Shown: positions 21,481 to 31,748, counted from the stretch's first letter. The stretch: 64,000 nt of DNA from Muscardinus avellanarius (GCA_963383645.1 OY726565.1:41505944-41569943), one strand, 5' to 3'. The notes: a model not told the origin generated them from the letters alone. Made by a program: numbers and translations.

Positions 21481-21837
21481 TTTTATACAGGGTCCTTCCA
21501 GGGGAAAAGGGGGTCGCCTAGGGGTTCCCCACCAGCGCCTGCCCACCCGCCCAGGGTCAGGGCCAGAGGCCCGGACCACAGGGTCCTTCTGGGTGGGGAG
21601 AGGGTCGCCTAAGGGTGCCTTGCCAGTGCCTGCCCACCCGCCTAGGGTCGGGGCCAAAGGCCCGGACCACAGGGTCCTTCCGGGTGGAGAGGGGGTTGCC
21701 TAGGGGTGCCCCACCAGCGCCTGCCCACCCACCCAGGGTCGGGGCCAGGGGCCCGGACCACAGGGCCCTTTCGGGTGGGGAGGTGATCGCCTAAGGGTGC
21801 CCCACCAGCGCCTGTCCACCCACCCAGGGTCGGGGGG
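21481..21837 (-). promoter_or_regulatory. 91-bp tandem monomer promoter of the composite, with TATA box
   Basis: The word gggtc(g/a)ggg falls at 21554, 21645, 21736 and 21827, an exact 91-base period. The last monomer on the minus strand turns from ccctgtggtccggg into ccctgtataaaagg, creating a TATA box (21487-21481). This layout resembles the monomer promoters of mouse L1. Activity is inferred only. Confidence 0.7.
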
Positions 21838-22042
21838 CAATCCCAGTTTAAAAGCAACTTTTAATTAAAAGTATGAAGAAAATTATAACCACTGCATAGA
21901 ATTGAATCAATCTTTGTCAGTTTTCAAGAATCACCACATGCACTAGTGAAAAGCATTGTGCCTTACTACCAACTAGAACAAATAGAAATGATAGAAACCT
22001 GATTAATGAGATGAAAAAATGCTTGAGCACCACACAGTAGGA

Positions 22043-22190
22043 CCTTTTTTTTGGTGGTACCGGGGTTCCTGGAAACCTTCTACTTGGAAACAGGGTCTCT
22101 TAAGCCAGCAAGGCTAGCTTCGAACCAGCGCGATCCTCCTGTCTCTGCATTCCAAGCTCCAGGAATACAATCGTGCACCACCACACCCAG
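22043..22190 (-). mobile_element. B1-dID SINE, type A, internally deleted
   Basis: tggtggtaccggggttcctg through accacacccag. Target-site duplication cacagtagga at 22033-22042 and 22191-22200. Confidence 0.88.
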
Positions 22191-22234
22191 CACAGTAGGA
22201 CTTTTTTACACAGTAGTTTTAAAAGGTGTTTGGG

Positions 22235-22433
22235 AGCCAGGCACAGTGACACACACTTGCAATCCCAGTACTTGGGAGGCTGAGACAGGAGGATCACGAA
22301 TTCAAGTTCAGCCTCAATAACTTAGCAAGGCCCTCAGCAACTTAGAGAGAGTCTGTTTCAAAATTAAAATAAAATGGGCTGGGAATATATCCCAGAGGCA
22401 AAATACCCCTGGTTTCGACTCCCAATACCACAC

Positions 22434-22475
<42 letters not shown>
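22235..22475 (+). mobile_element. B1-dID SINE, type C, with (CA)n tail
   Basis: gagccaggcacagtgacaca to cccaataccaca, followed by a (CA)n run to 22474. Confidence 0.85.
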
Positions 22476-22479
<4 letters not shown>

Positions 22480-22840
22480 ATATTTGGATATGTATATGTA
22501 TATTTTAGTTATCTCCAATAAATATGAGTAATGGCATCTTGTGTAGGATTTAGGGAGACAAAATTCTGTAATATATAAGTCAGTCCCACTTGATAATGAA
22601 CTGCCCCACCCAAAATACCAGTATGACTACCTGCTAAAAAGTGCAGGTGTGTCAACCTGGAATGTTCAGAAACATTACTAATGTTAATTCAGAAATCAAA
22701 TAGAGATTGAAAACTTTAAGGCCAAACACGATGTACACGCTGCTTTTGAAGTTTAATTGCACATCACAGAGGGTTTCAAAGGTCAAAGCCAATTTCAATT
22801 TCCCAACATCATACCTATATATTTCCTGGTTTCTTTTTCA
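22476..22840. other. Unassigned intergenic DNA
   Basis: No gene or repeat recognised. Confidence 0.4.
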
Positions 22841-22842
22841 GT

Positions 22843-22916
22843 ACTAAAGATTAGACCTGGGGACTCATGCATGATAGTCAAGTACACTACCACTGAGCTA
22901 CAACCCCAGCCCTGAA
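22843..22916 (-). mobile_element. ID-type SINE, undeleted
   Basis: agtactaaagattagacctg, agtacactaccactgagcta and caaccccagccc are the reversed full-length ID sequence. Confidence 0.75.
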
Positions 22917-22982
22917 TTTTCCCAACATCAAAATGAAAGGCCAGTAAATGCAGTTATCACATCAATTAAAAAGTTTCTGACA

Positions 22983-23023
22983 GCCGGGCATGGTGGAGTC
23001 TCACCTAAGTACCCGCAGACTTA
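22983..23023 (+). mobile_element. SINE left-end fragment
   Basis: agccgggcatggtgg only, followed by unrelated sequence and then the TTA repeat. Confidence 0.5.
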
Positions 23024-23025
23024 GA

Positions 23026-23029
23026 ATTA

Positions 23030-23065
<36 letters not shown>

Positions 23066-23118
23066 GAGAATTATTATGAGAATTATTATGAGAATTATTA
23101 TGAGAATTATTATGAGAA
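23026..23118. repeat. (TTA)n followed by a 12-bp tandem repeat
   Basis: TTA run to about 23064, then gagaattattat repeated about five times to 23118. Confidence 0.92.
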
Positions 23119-23178
23119 TTGTGGACAATTATGTCATTTCAGACCCTCAACTAGTTTATAAAGGGAAGAGCTTTTCTT

Positions 23179-23369
23179 TTGTTTGTGGTACTGAGGATGG
23201 AACCCAGGGCTATACTCCCACACCTATTTTATACTTTATTTGGAAACAAGGTCTCACTAAGTTGCTGAGAGCCTCGCTAAGTAGCTGAGGCTGACTTCAG
23301 ACTTGTGTGATCCTCCCGTCTCAGCCTCCCAAGCACTGGGATTACGAGCATGTGCCATCATGCCCAGCT
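23179..23369 (-). mobile_element. B1-dID SINE, type D
   Basis: Target-site duplication agagcttttct at 23168-23178 and 23370-23380; body from gtactgaggatggaaccca to catcatgcccagct. Confidence 0.88.
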
Positions 23370-23380
23370 AGAGCTTTTCT

Positions 23381-24570
23381 TAAATTGGAGAGAAAGCACG
23401 AATGTTACCTACTCTCATGTCCTAAAATGTCATCTCAGGTACCTTTCAGTAGAAGACATTTCAAATGATAAGAAGGCAGCTGACACTAGAAGTTCCTGAG
23501 ACCCTTAAGTTGTTGAATCAGGAAACCTCCTCTCTCCCTATTAACCACACCCCAGAGAGTGTACAACTGGTTTCAGCCTTACCATAAAAAATGGCTTCAA
23601 ATTATTTTCTTCATATAGATGAGAATAATTCTAGGGAGGAAATTGCTTTCAGAAAATAATCCATTGGCTCCTGGGAAGCACTAACACACAGCTTGTTGCA
23701 CAGTGGCATTCAATTTACATAATATATATGTTTTTTGAATTTAATTGAAATGAACACATTGATTATAGACTTTAAGAAATTTAGAAGTATAATTATATAA
23801 TCAGTATGGAGAGAATCTTCTTGAAATACGGAAGCAGACTTGTTAATTTTTTTTAAGGAAAGGGAGTATCAGGACAATGATAATAATGCAAAAGAAACAG
23901 CAATGGGAGGAATTGGGAGACATTATCAGCAGAGTTTTAGGTCATCAAAATGAATTGGGCCTCTAAGTTTAAGCAGATTTATGAAAATGTTAATTAAAGG
24001 AAGAAGTATAAGAGCAACAATATAAAGAAAGCAAGAATTTAGCAACAGAAAGTAGAGGTTGGAAAACAATAGCAAACATTAAAGGAATATCTGCCCTGAC
24101 TTTGGCATCCTGCTAGGCTGGGATCTCCAGTCTGCAAGGGAAAAGGGATGAATGAGGGCAAATTGTACAGGCATACAATGATAACACCCAGATCTTAGAA
24201 ACAGATTCTTAGAAAACCTATTGTATTTATTTTTATTTAGATATAACAGCATTTTAAAGAAAAATATAAATGTTACCTTTACTTAAGCAGGTGAGGGAGG
24301 GCATTTTGCCCATCTGAATCTTAGGAGCAATTAAAGTGATTCAAATTTCTGGAGCATGGGAAGAGAAGGTGCAGCTCTTTTAAAAAATGTATAATCAAGA
24401 ATATGTCTAAGCAAGAATTTCTGTATTGTTGGAGACAAGAAATAAGATTATATGAACTATGATATTTTTCCAGTTTGTATAGTATTCAACAATTATACAT
24501 CAAGGGGTAATGTAAGTAAAGCTAATTTATGAAGGCAGCCAAAGGAAAGGCATTGGAAACATATCTAGGA
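23381..24570. other. Unassigned intergenic DNA
   Basis: 1.2 kb without a recognisable repeat, unusual for this window, so it is a candidate for unique or slowly turning-over sequence. No coding potential seen. Confidence 0.4.
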
Positions 24571-24580
24571 AAAAATGTAC

Positions 24581-24790
24581 CCTTTTTTTTCAGTACTGGA
24601 GATGGAACCCAGAGACATTCTACCTGTGGGCTACACCCCCAGCCCTATTTTTTATTCTTTATTTTGAAACAGGGTCTCACTGAGTTGTCAGGGACTTCAC
24701 TAAGTAGCTGAGGCTGGCCATAAACCTCGATCCTACCCATCTCAGCCTCCCAAATGCTCGGATTATAAGCATGTACCACCAAGCCTGTCT
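24581..24790 (-). mobile_element. B1-dID SINE, type B
   Basis: Target-site duplication aaaaatgtac at 24571-24580 and 24791-24800. Confidence 0.9.
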
Positions 24791-25894
24791 AAAAATGTAC
24801 ACTTTTATGTGTATAATAATAAGCAGACCAGTGACCTCAAGTATTTCTTTTTGTCAACAAAATGCCAACTTTATTTCTGTAGTTTTTAATATGCTTTTAT
24901 TGGTACATCGTAGTCTAACATCATAATGTAAATCATGTGGACAGTGACATACACGCACACCGAACTTAATGAGCCTCCTCCAGTCCTCTCCCCATTCTCC
25001 CCCGTCCCCACACAAGGTATCAAGATTGACATTGGTATTTTCACATCTGAAAACAAAGCCAATGTTAGTAATTCCTTCATTAATCCCCACTTTCCCCCAT
25101 CCCTGTCCCCTAGATCACCTCCCTGATATCCCAACTATTTCATAGCTTCTGCATATTAGAGAACACATAAGACTCTTCACTTTCTGTGACTGGCTAATCT
25201 AATTTGACATAATGTTCAGGTCCTTCCATTTTCCTGCAAATGACATAATTTTATTCTTCTTTATTGCTGAGTAGAATTTCATTGTGTATATTTCCCGTGA
25301 TTTCATTATCTATTCAGCTGTTGATGGGTTAGATTACCTAGTTTGGTTCTACAATTTGTCTTTTGTGAATTATGCCCCTATGAACATGAGTATGCATATA
25401 TTACTGTAATTCTGTGATTTCAGTCCCTTTGGAAAGATACCCAGGAGTGGTAAAGCTGGATCATATGGTGGCTTTAGTCCCGGATTTCTGAGGAATCTCC
25501 ACACTGATCTCCACAGTGGCTGAACTAATTTGTAATCCCATTAACAGTGTAAAAGGGTTCCAATTTCCCCACATCCTCGCCAACATTTATTTTTATTTGA
25601 CTTCTTTATGCTTGCCATTTTGATTGGGGATAGATGGAATTTCAGTCAGTTTTGATTTGTATCTCCCTGGTTGCTAATAATATTGAACATTTTTTATGTA
25701 TTTATTGGCCATATTTATCTCTCTTCTTTTGTGAAATGTCTATTTAGTTCAATTGCCCATTTTTTTTATTTTTCTAGTGTAAAGTTTTTTATGTTCTTTG
25801 TATATTCTAGGTATTAGTCCTCTATCAGAGGGATAACTGGCAAAGATCTTCTCCCGTTAAATAGGCTTGCTCTTTAGATTCCTAGTGGTTTCTT

Positions 25895-26112
25895 TTCTTT
25901 TTTTTTTTTTTTTCTGTACTGGAAATTGAATTCAGGGACATTCTACCTCTGAGATATACCCCAGTACCATTTTTTATTCTTTATTTTGAACAGGGTCTCA
26001 CTAAATTTTGGAGAGCCTTGCTTGGTACCTGAGGCTGGCCGAGAACCTGTGATACTCCTGTCTCAGCTCCCAAGTACTGGTATTACAAGCATGTGCCCCA
26101 TGCCTGGCTTGG
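25895..26112 (-). mobile_element. B1-dID SINE, type B
   Basis: tctgtactggaaattgaatt through catgcctggct, inserted in the L1. Confidence 0.85.
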
Positions 26113-26114
26113 AT

Positions 26115-26373
26115 GGCTTCCTTTTGTTTTTGTTTCTGTTTTTAGTGTGTGTGTGTGTGTGTGTGTGTGTCTGTGTGTGTTACTGGGGATGGGACCCAGG
26201 AGCATTCTATACCCTCAGTACACCTCCAGCTCTATTTTTTCTTCTTTATTTTGAAACAGGGTCTCACTGAGTTGCTGAGTTGCAAAGGGCCTCACTAGGT
26301 AGCTGAGGCTGTCCTTGAACCTGTCTCAGCCTCTCAAATGCTAGGATTACAAGCATGCACCACTACACCTGGC
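26115..26373 (-). mobile_element. B1-dID SINE, type B, with (GT)n at its tail
   Basis: (GT)n at 26142-26180, then tactggggatgggacccagg through accactacacctggc. gtggtttctttt on both sides of the SINE pair (about 25883 and 26376) marks one insertion site. Confidence 0.85.
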
Positions 26374-26720
26374 GGGTGGTTTCTTTTGATGAGCAGAAAC
26401 TTTTTAGCTTTATGCTATCCCATTAATTCATTCATTTTTTAATTTCCTGAGCTATAAAGGTCTTGTTGAAGTTTATATCTATGCCTATATTTTGGAGTAT
26501 TGGACCTATGCCTTCCTCTTGTAGCTCTCTGGTCTAATTTCCATGTCTTTGATCCATCTCCAGCTGAATTTAGTTCAATTTTTCTACAACTGAATTATCA
26601 ATTTTCTCAATATCATTTGTTTAAAAGGTTGTCTTTTCTCCAACATATGTGTTTGGAAACTTTGTCAAAAATTAATTGGCTATAAGTGTGTAGATTTTTT
26701 TTCTGAATCTTTGTTTTATG

Positions 26721-26907
26721 TATGTGGTGGTACTGGGGTACCTGGAAACCCTTCTACCTCCAAGCTACAATACCAGACCTATTTTATACTTTTTTTATTT
26801 GGAAACAGGGTCTCTTAAGCCAGCGAGGCTGGCGTCGAACCTGAGAGATCCTCCTGTCTCCACCTCCCAAGCGCCGGGATTACAAGCGTGGGCCACCACG
26901 CCTGGCC
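26721..26907 (-). mobile_element. B1-dID SINE, type A
   Basis: gtggtggtactggggtacct through caccacgcctggcc, with the type A ggtctcttaagccagc. Confidence 0.88.
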
Positions 26908-27055
26908 CGATCTATTCTATCTTATTGGTCTATGTGTCTGTTTTTATTCCAATACCATGCTGGTTTTGTTACTATAACTCTGTAGTATAACTTGAAATCA
27001 AGAATTGTGATGCCTCCAATATGGTTCTTGTTCCTAAAATTGTTTTGGATATGAC

Positions 27056-27468
27056 CCACAGTGTTTATGATTCATAGTTAAACATTCAACAGGAGATTGG
27101 AAAATGGATAAGTCTCTATTAAGCAATCAAGACTGAGTTAGAATTTGGAAGGCAAAAGAGAATAACAGCAATATAGCAAAAAAATATGTAGTATAGGAAG
27201 AAAGATACTAATGAAATATTTATCCACAAGCATGAAGTAGTCATATACAAAATCTTAGTCTACAAGCTAAACTTCCCATCATCTTTTCTTTCTATATGTT
27301 GGCAAGTAAGGGAAGTGTTTTGCAGAGAATAGTACAGGCAACTAAAATGTAAATAGTGTTGACAAATATAATTAAAACTTTGAGACAGCATGTAGCTTTT
27401 TCTCCGACAATTTTACCTGGCTACTTTTTATTATTTTTTCACTAATGAAAAACTAAGGCCCGATATAT
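27056..27468. other. Unassigned intergenic DNA
   Basis: No gene or repeat recognised. Confidence 0.4.
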
Positions 27469-27553
<85 letters not shown>

Positions 27554-27571
27554 CAGAGAGAGAGAGAGAGA
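27469..27571. repeat. (CA)/(GA)n microsatellite
   Basis: Short CA run then about 50 GA units with CA interruptions. Confidence 0.95.
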
Positions 27572-27659
27572 TCCTTAATAAGAAAGCAAAGCAAAGGTAA
27601 ATCTGATACCAGCAATTGTCATAGGCTGAATAGTTGAGTCTAATCAGAAATGTAATGTC

Positions 27660-27975
27660 ATCTCCTCCTGACCACCACCAAGTCACCATCATGGACATGA
27701 GCTATGTACATCCCACCAAGCTGGCCAGGGTCATCAAGGTACCGAGCAGGACCAGCTTCCAGGGACAGTGCACACAGGCACACAACATAAGCCACTCCAT
27801 TATCAGCAATGTGAAAGGCCCCACACAGGAGGGCAATGTGCTTGCCTTATTGGAATCGGAGCAAGAGGCTTGGAGACTTCTCTGAAGTTACTGCTGAGTC
27901 CTGGATATCACATACATCTCTTTGCCCACAGGAATGACCTACAACTGTTGAGTAAAATATCTGTATTGAAAGAAA
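27660..27975 (+). pseudogene. RPS28: RPS28 processed pseudogene
   Basis: A frame at 27691-27885 encodes [16 protein letters not shown], later QGQCTQ and [20 protein letters not shown], a diverged copy of ribosomal protein S28 (normally 69 residues, small-subunit component). Here it is 64 residues, with five codons lost in frame between QCTQ and SII and about twenty replacements. The preceding bases resemble the S28 leader, and the following ones (gctgagtcctggatatcaca, gggaatggtc-like aggaatgacc) resemble its 3' UTR, ending in an A/G-rich tail. No intron; lies among transposons. The frame is open by chance; a working S28 is unlikely given the losses in such a conserved protein. Confidence 0.88.
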
Positions 27976-28024
27976 AGGAGGAGGAGGACAAGGAGGATGA
28001 AGAGGAGGAAGAGGAGAAATCTAA

Positions 28025-28147
28025 GACAGGAGGACTGCAGGTTTGAGGCAAGCCATAGCAACTTAGTGAAACCCTGTTTCAAAATAAAATCAGGCCAAAG
28101 ATTAGCTCAGGAATATAATGTCCTTGTTCAATTCCAGTACCATGAAG
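28025..28147 (+). mobile_element. B1-dID SINE, type C, 5'-truncated
   Basis: gacaggaggactgcaggttt to attccagtaccatg, diverged. Preceded by a purine-rich GGA run. Confidence 0.7.
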
Positions 28148-28388
28148 AAAAAGAAGGAAGAAAAGGAGGAGAAAAAGGAGAAGGAATGCAGTGTCAGAAG
28201 CATGATGTCAGATGTACTAAGTATGTACATGTCTCCTTCATGTATGATTGTTAGATACTATACAAACTGAAATTATAGAATATGAAGCTATTGGCCTATT
28301 GGTAATGCTGAAGATAAATCATGGTCAGCTTCCAAAAATGTGTCTATATGAAAAGGATTTTGACTTAGAATTTCAGCCCTGCCCACAA

Positions 28389-28390
<2 letters not shown>

Positions 28391-28423
<33 letters not shown>

Positions 28424-28625
28424 GGGTTTGGTGATGGAACCTAGGGCCATTGACCTCTGAGCTACACCCCCTGCCCTATTTTTTTTTTTATTCTTTATTT
28501 TGAAACAGGGTCTCACTAAGTTGCAGAGGGCCTCACTAAGTAGCTGAGGCTGTCTGCGAACCGCAATCCTCCGGTCTCAGCCTCCCGAATGCTGGGATTA
28601 CAAGCGTACGCCACCACACCCGGCT
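28391..28625 (-). mobile_element. B1-dID SINE, type B
   Basis: T30 tail, then gtttggtgatggaacctagg through ccaccacacccggct. Flanks share caagct(c/t)tt. Confidence 0.88.
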
Positions 28626-29189
28626 CTGCAAGCTTCTTCTAAATGAGTTACCAGGCACAGTCTCTGATGAGAAAAGTGACTCTGAGGAAGTGATCTCCCT
28701 GCTTCCCTGCCTGCAGTCAAGTGGTTGGCGGCACCCAGGCACCTGGCCCACACACAATGAAGTGGTCTAGTACTAAAGCTCCCAATAAATACAAGGTGAT
28801 TCACTGCAATGGTGACATTCTTACTCTCAAGGATTTGAACTAAAAATACACAAAGAGACATTCTATTGTCCCTGGAAGCATAAGGAGAAAGCTAAGCAAA
28901 CAGAGGCTGAAACAAAACAGAGCAGTTGACTCCCATCCAAAGCAGAGCACACAAATGAAGCTCAATTAGTTCCTGCTGCTTGAAAACCAGCAATTTCACT
29001 TGTCCACCAGAGATGCCTCTTCTAACCCCAAATGGCCTTCCCATTCCCAAACCATGCTCCAAATCCCAGAGTTTAACTATAAGAATAGTCCAGAAATCCA
29101 TTTCTCTCTTACTGCAAGTTACCATTACAATAAACCACCACTACTTGAAGTAACCTGCATTACTGTCTGTCTTCCAAGCAACTCTGCTT
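28626..29189. other. Unassigned intergenic DNA
   Basis: No gene or repeat recognised apart from the left copy of a local duplication that begins at its right end. Confidence 0.4.
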
Positions 29190-29340
29190 TGGAGAGCAGA
29201 GTTATGAGCTCATAGGGCTCAGTCACTACCATTGTAAGGGACAGTATCACCTCCTTTATCTTAAATATTGTACAGATCTGAGTATACTGAAAGCTGACAT
29301 TTTTCTAGCGAGTGAAACTCTTTACTAACAAAAAACTGTC
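29190..29340 (+). repeat. Local ~150 bp duplication, copy 1
   Basis: ctttggagagcagagttatg, then gctcagtcactaccatt, tatcacctcctttat, gagtgaaactct. The same ordered words recur at 30267-30432. Confidence 0.75.
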
Positions 29341-29446
29341 ATAGAACCACTGGCACTGAGGGTGATGAGTCATGAACCTTTAGCCCAGGGCTTCATCTGG
29401 AAAATAATAATACATCTGGACCAAATTTGAGTATTCATTTCTTTTT

Positions 29447-29893
29447 CTTTCTTTTTTTTTTTTTTTTTTTGGGGGGGGGTACTGGGGATGGAACCCAGAG
29501 GCATTCTACCTCTGAACTACACCCTCAGTCCTGTTTTTTGGGTTTTTTGTTTTTTTTTTTTTTTGGTGGTGGTACTGGTGATGGAACCCTTCTACCTCCA
29601 GGCTGCACTCCTAGACCTATTTGATATTTTATTTTGAAACAGGGTCTCTTAAGCCAGCGAGACTGGCTTCAAACCTGCGCGATCCTCCTGTCTCCACCTC
29701 CCAAGCGCGGGGATTACAAGCATGTGCCACCACGCCCGGCCTCAGTCTTATTTTTTACTTTTTACTTTGAAACAGGGTCTCATTAAGTTTCAAAGGACCT
29801 CACTAAGTAGCTGAGGCTGTCTGTGCACCATGATCCTCCTGTCTCAGCCTCCCAAATGCTGGAATTGCAAGCGAGCGCCAACACGCCTGGCTA
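29447..29893 (-). mobile_element. B1-dID SINE, type B, split by a type A SINE
   Basis: ID half 29470-29527 and B1 half 29745-29893 (acgcctggct) belong to one reversed element, separated by the insertion at 29528-29742. Confidence 0.85.
29528..29742 (-). mobile_element. B1-dID SINE, type A, nested
   Basis: tggtggtggtactggtgatg through accacgcccggc with ggtctcttaagccagc. Flanks ctcagtcct / ctcagtctt. Confidence 0.88.
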
Positions 29894-30266
29894 AGTCTTC
29901 ATTTCAGTTGACTTTTCTACTGTGGAAATGTGTATCATTTCTCTTACTCTCCGATGCCCTTCAATTTCTTCCATGAAACTGAACTTCTCCATTTTGTTTT
30001 CACTACTTGTATTTCAATTCTAGTCTCCATAGAACTTGTTATTACTTTTTGTTGCTTTCTTTGCTTGAGTTTTGGTGCCCTTTGACTGGCAAGGAGTAAG
30101 TGATTTTGATTTTCCTTAAGTCTTAACCTAGGGAGTGGGAAGGAGCACTAAAAGGCAGGGTGGGGGAAGCAGGGGGCCTCAAGACGCAAGTGCTCACAGG
30201 TTCTGAAAAAGGCTTGTGGACCAAGCTTTGTCACCCACATGAGTCCTCATTGGGCTTCCCATAGGG
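29894..30266. other. Unassigned intergenic DNA
   Basis: No gene or repeat recognised. Confidence 0.4.
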
Positions 30267-30432
30267 CTTTGGAGAGCAGAGTTATGACATCACCATGTGC
30301 TCATAGGGGCTCAGTCACTACCATTCTAAGGGACAATATCACCTCCTTTAATTTTATCTTTAATATTGTTATAGATCTGAATCTACTGAAAACTGGCATA
30401 TTTCTAGTGAGTGAAACTCTACTAATAAAAAT
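30267..30432 (+). repeat. Local ~150 bp duplication, copy 2
   Basis: Diverged direct copy of 29190-29340, with a small insert (acatcaccatgt) and the same order of shared words. Confidence 0.75.
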
Positions 30433-30434
30433 AA

Positions 30435-31410
30435 GAAAGGGTTCCTATTTCCTTACATCCTCTTCAACATTTATTCTTATTTGACTTCTTGATAGCTGCC
30501 ATTCTGATTGGGGTTGGTGGGACTGCAAACCAGATCAGCCACTATGAAGATCAGTATGGAGAAAACTTAGAAAGTCAGGTGTGGTAGTGAACATTTGTAA
30601 ACCTAGTACTTGGGAGGCTGAGACAAGAGAATCACAGGTTTTCAGCCAGTCTCAGCTACTTAGCGAGGCACTCTGCAACTTAGTGAGATCCTGTTCCAAA
30701 ATAAAAAATAAAAATAGAACTAGGGGTATAGCTCAGAGGTAGAATACCCCTAGGTTCAACCCCCAATACCACAAAAATAAAAAATAAAGCTTAGAATGGA
30801 TCCACCATATGATCCAGCTATCCTACTCCTGGGTATCAAAAGGGCCCAAATCAGAGAACTACAGAAATATATGGATACCCATGCTCACAGCAACACAATT
30901 CAAAATAGCCAAGCATCCAAACCAGCCTAGTTGTCCCTCAACCGATGAAGAGATTACAAAGTTATGGGAAATATACACAATGGAGTTCTACTCAGCAATA
31001 AAGAAAAACAAAATTGTGTCATTTGCAAGAAAATGGAAGGACCTGGAGAACATTAATGTTAAGTATGATTAGCCAGTCACAGAAAGTGAAGGGTCTTATG
31101 TTTTCTCTAATATGCACAAGGTAGGTCATACTTAGGATTCAGAGGGACCCTAGACAATGGAGGAGGAACCTCAGTAGAGTCAGAGAGGTGGTCTAAGAGA
31201 AGGGGAGTGAACTACCATAGTTCATCCATGGAAATACTACCATTGACTACATACGTGAATATACCAGTGTCAATCTCAGTACTCTCTATCTGGAAGCAGG
31301 AACATGGAGGGGGGCACCAGGTGCTATGTACATGTATGCCACTGTCAACATGATCTACATGATGATGTGAAGCTGTAATGCAACAGTAAAAGCACATTTT
31401 AAAAAATAAA
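30435..31410 (+). mobile_element. L1 3' fragment with an inverted 5' piece
   Basis: 30435-30520 matches, in antisense, the L1 region seen at 25553-25640, whereas 30521-31410 is sense (atggatccaccatatgatcc, ORF2 C-terminal YTMEFYSAIKKNKIVSFARKWKDLENI, then 3' UTR ending at about 31410). Such a 5' inversion is the mark of twin priming during insertion. A SINE sits at 30575-30788. Confidence 0.8.
30575..30788 (+). mobile_element. B1-dID SINE, type B/C, inside the L1
   Basis: gtcaggtgtggtagtgaaca to caataccacaaaaat. Confidence 0.85.
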
Positions 31411-31748
31411 AATTACAAAGGAAAATCACTAAAAATCAGTAAGGGTGGAGAGGAGGATTAGACTACTAAAAATTAAATTGAAAACAAATTTTATTCAAGC
31501 AATAGACATTTAACATCTGTGCGTCAAGCTTTGCAACATATTGTGTTGTGAATAAGACACAGCCCTGAACCTTAAGAAAAATATGGTCTATTGGAACAGG
31601 AAGATAAGTAAATAAGCGGATGCAATGGTGTGATACATTTGATCCTAGAAATATGTACAATGTGCTATGTGAGCACAGAAGAAATAAACAGTTCTGTAGA
31701 TGATAGGAAAGAAGGACCTGCAATGATCACATTTTAAACTAGAACATA

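Larger units (their letters stand above)
19450..21837 (-). mobile_element. Composite SVA-like retroposon with VNTR and L1 3' end
   Basis: Flanked by a 12-bp target-site duplication caatcccagttt (19438-19449 and 21838-21849). Read on the minus strand: 91-bp GC-rich monomers (21837 to ~21490), TATAAAA at 21487-21481, a unique body (~21480-20930) that includes two diverged direct repeats, a ~49-bp GC-rich VNTR (~20930-19840), an L1 3' UTR-like segment (~19800-19470) and a poly(A) tail (T-run at 19450). No L1 ORF1 or ORF2 is present. The 3' part aligns by eye with the L1 tail at 57870-58160 (ctatagatgagcaaataagg versus ctatagtgaagcaattaagg). It is clearly one retrotransposed unit. Promoter activity and copy number are unknown. 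Confidence 0.85.
24885..27055 (-). mobile_element. 5'-truncated L1 (ORF2 C-terminus and 3' UTR), split by three SINEs
   Basis: Reversed L1: 3' end at about 24885 (atgcttttattggtac), CT-rich 3' UTR at 24965-25130, then ORF2 C-terminal sequence (tttctgtgactggctaatct, tcccatttggaaagatacc-like cctttggaaagatacccagg, ccactgtggagatcagtg reversed) out to ggttcttgttcctaaaattg. Interrupted by SINEs at 25895-26373 and 26721-26907. Several stops; dead copy. Confidence 0.85.

Noticed and set aside
21259..21657. 132-codon minus-strand frame across the composite retroposon promoter
   Set aside because: It starts at a TTG, translates GC-rich monomers into low-complexity Gly/Pro/Arg sequence and has no recognisable domain.
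29000..29215. 71-codon frame sharing ALESRVM with a frame at 30239
   Set aside because: The shared residues come from the local 150-bp duplication; neither frame has support as a protein.
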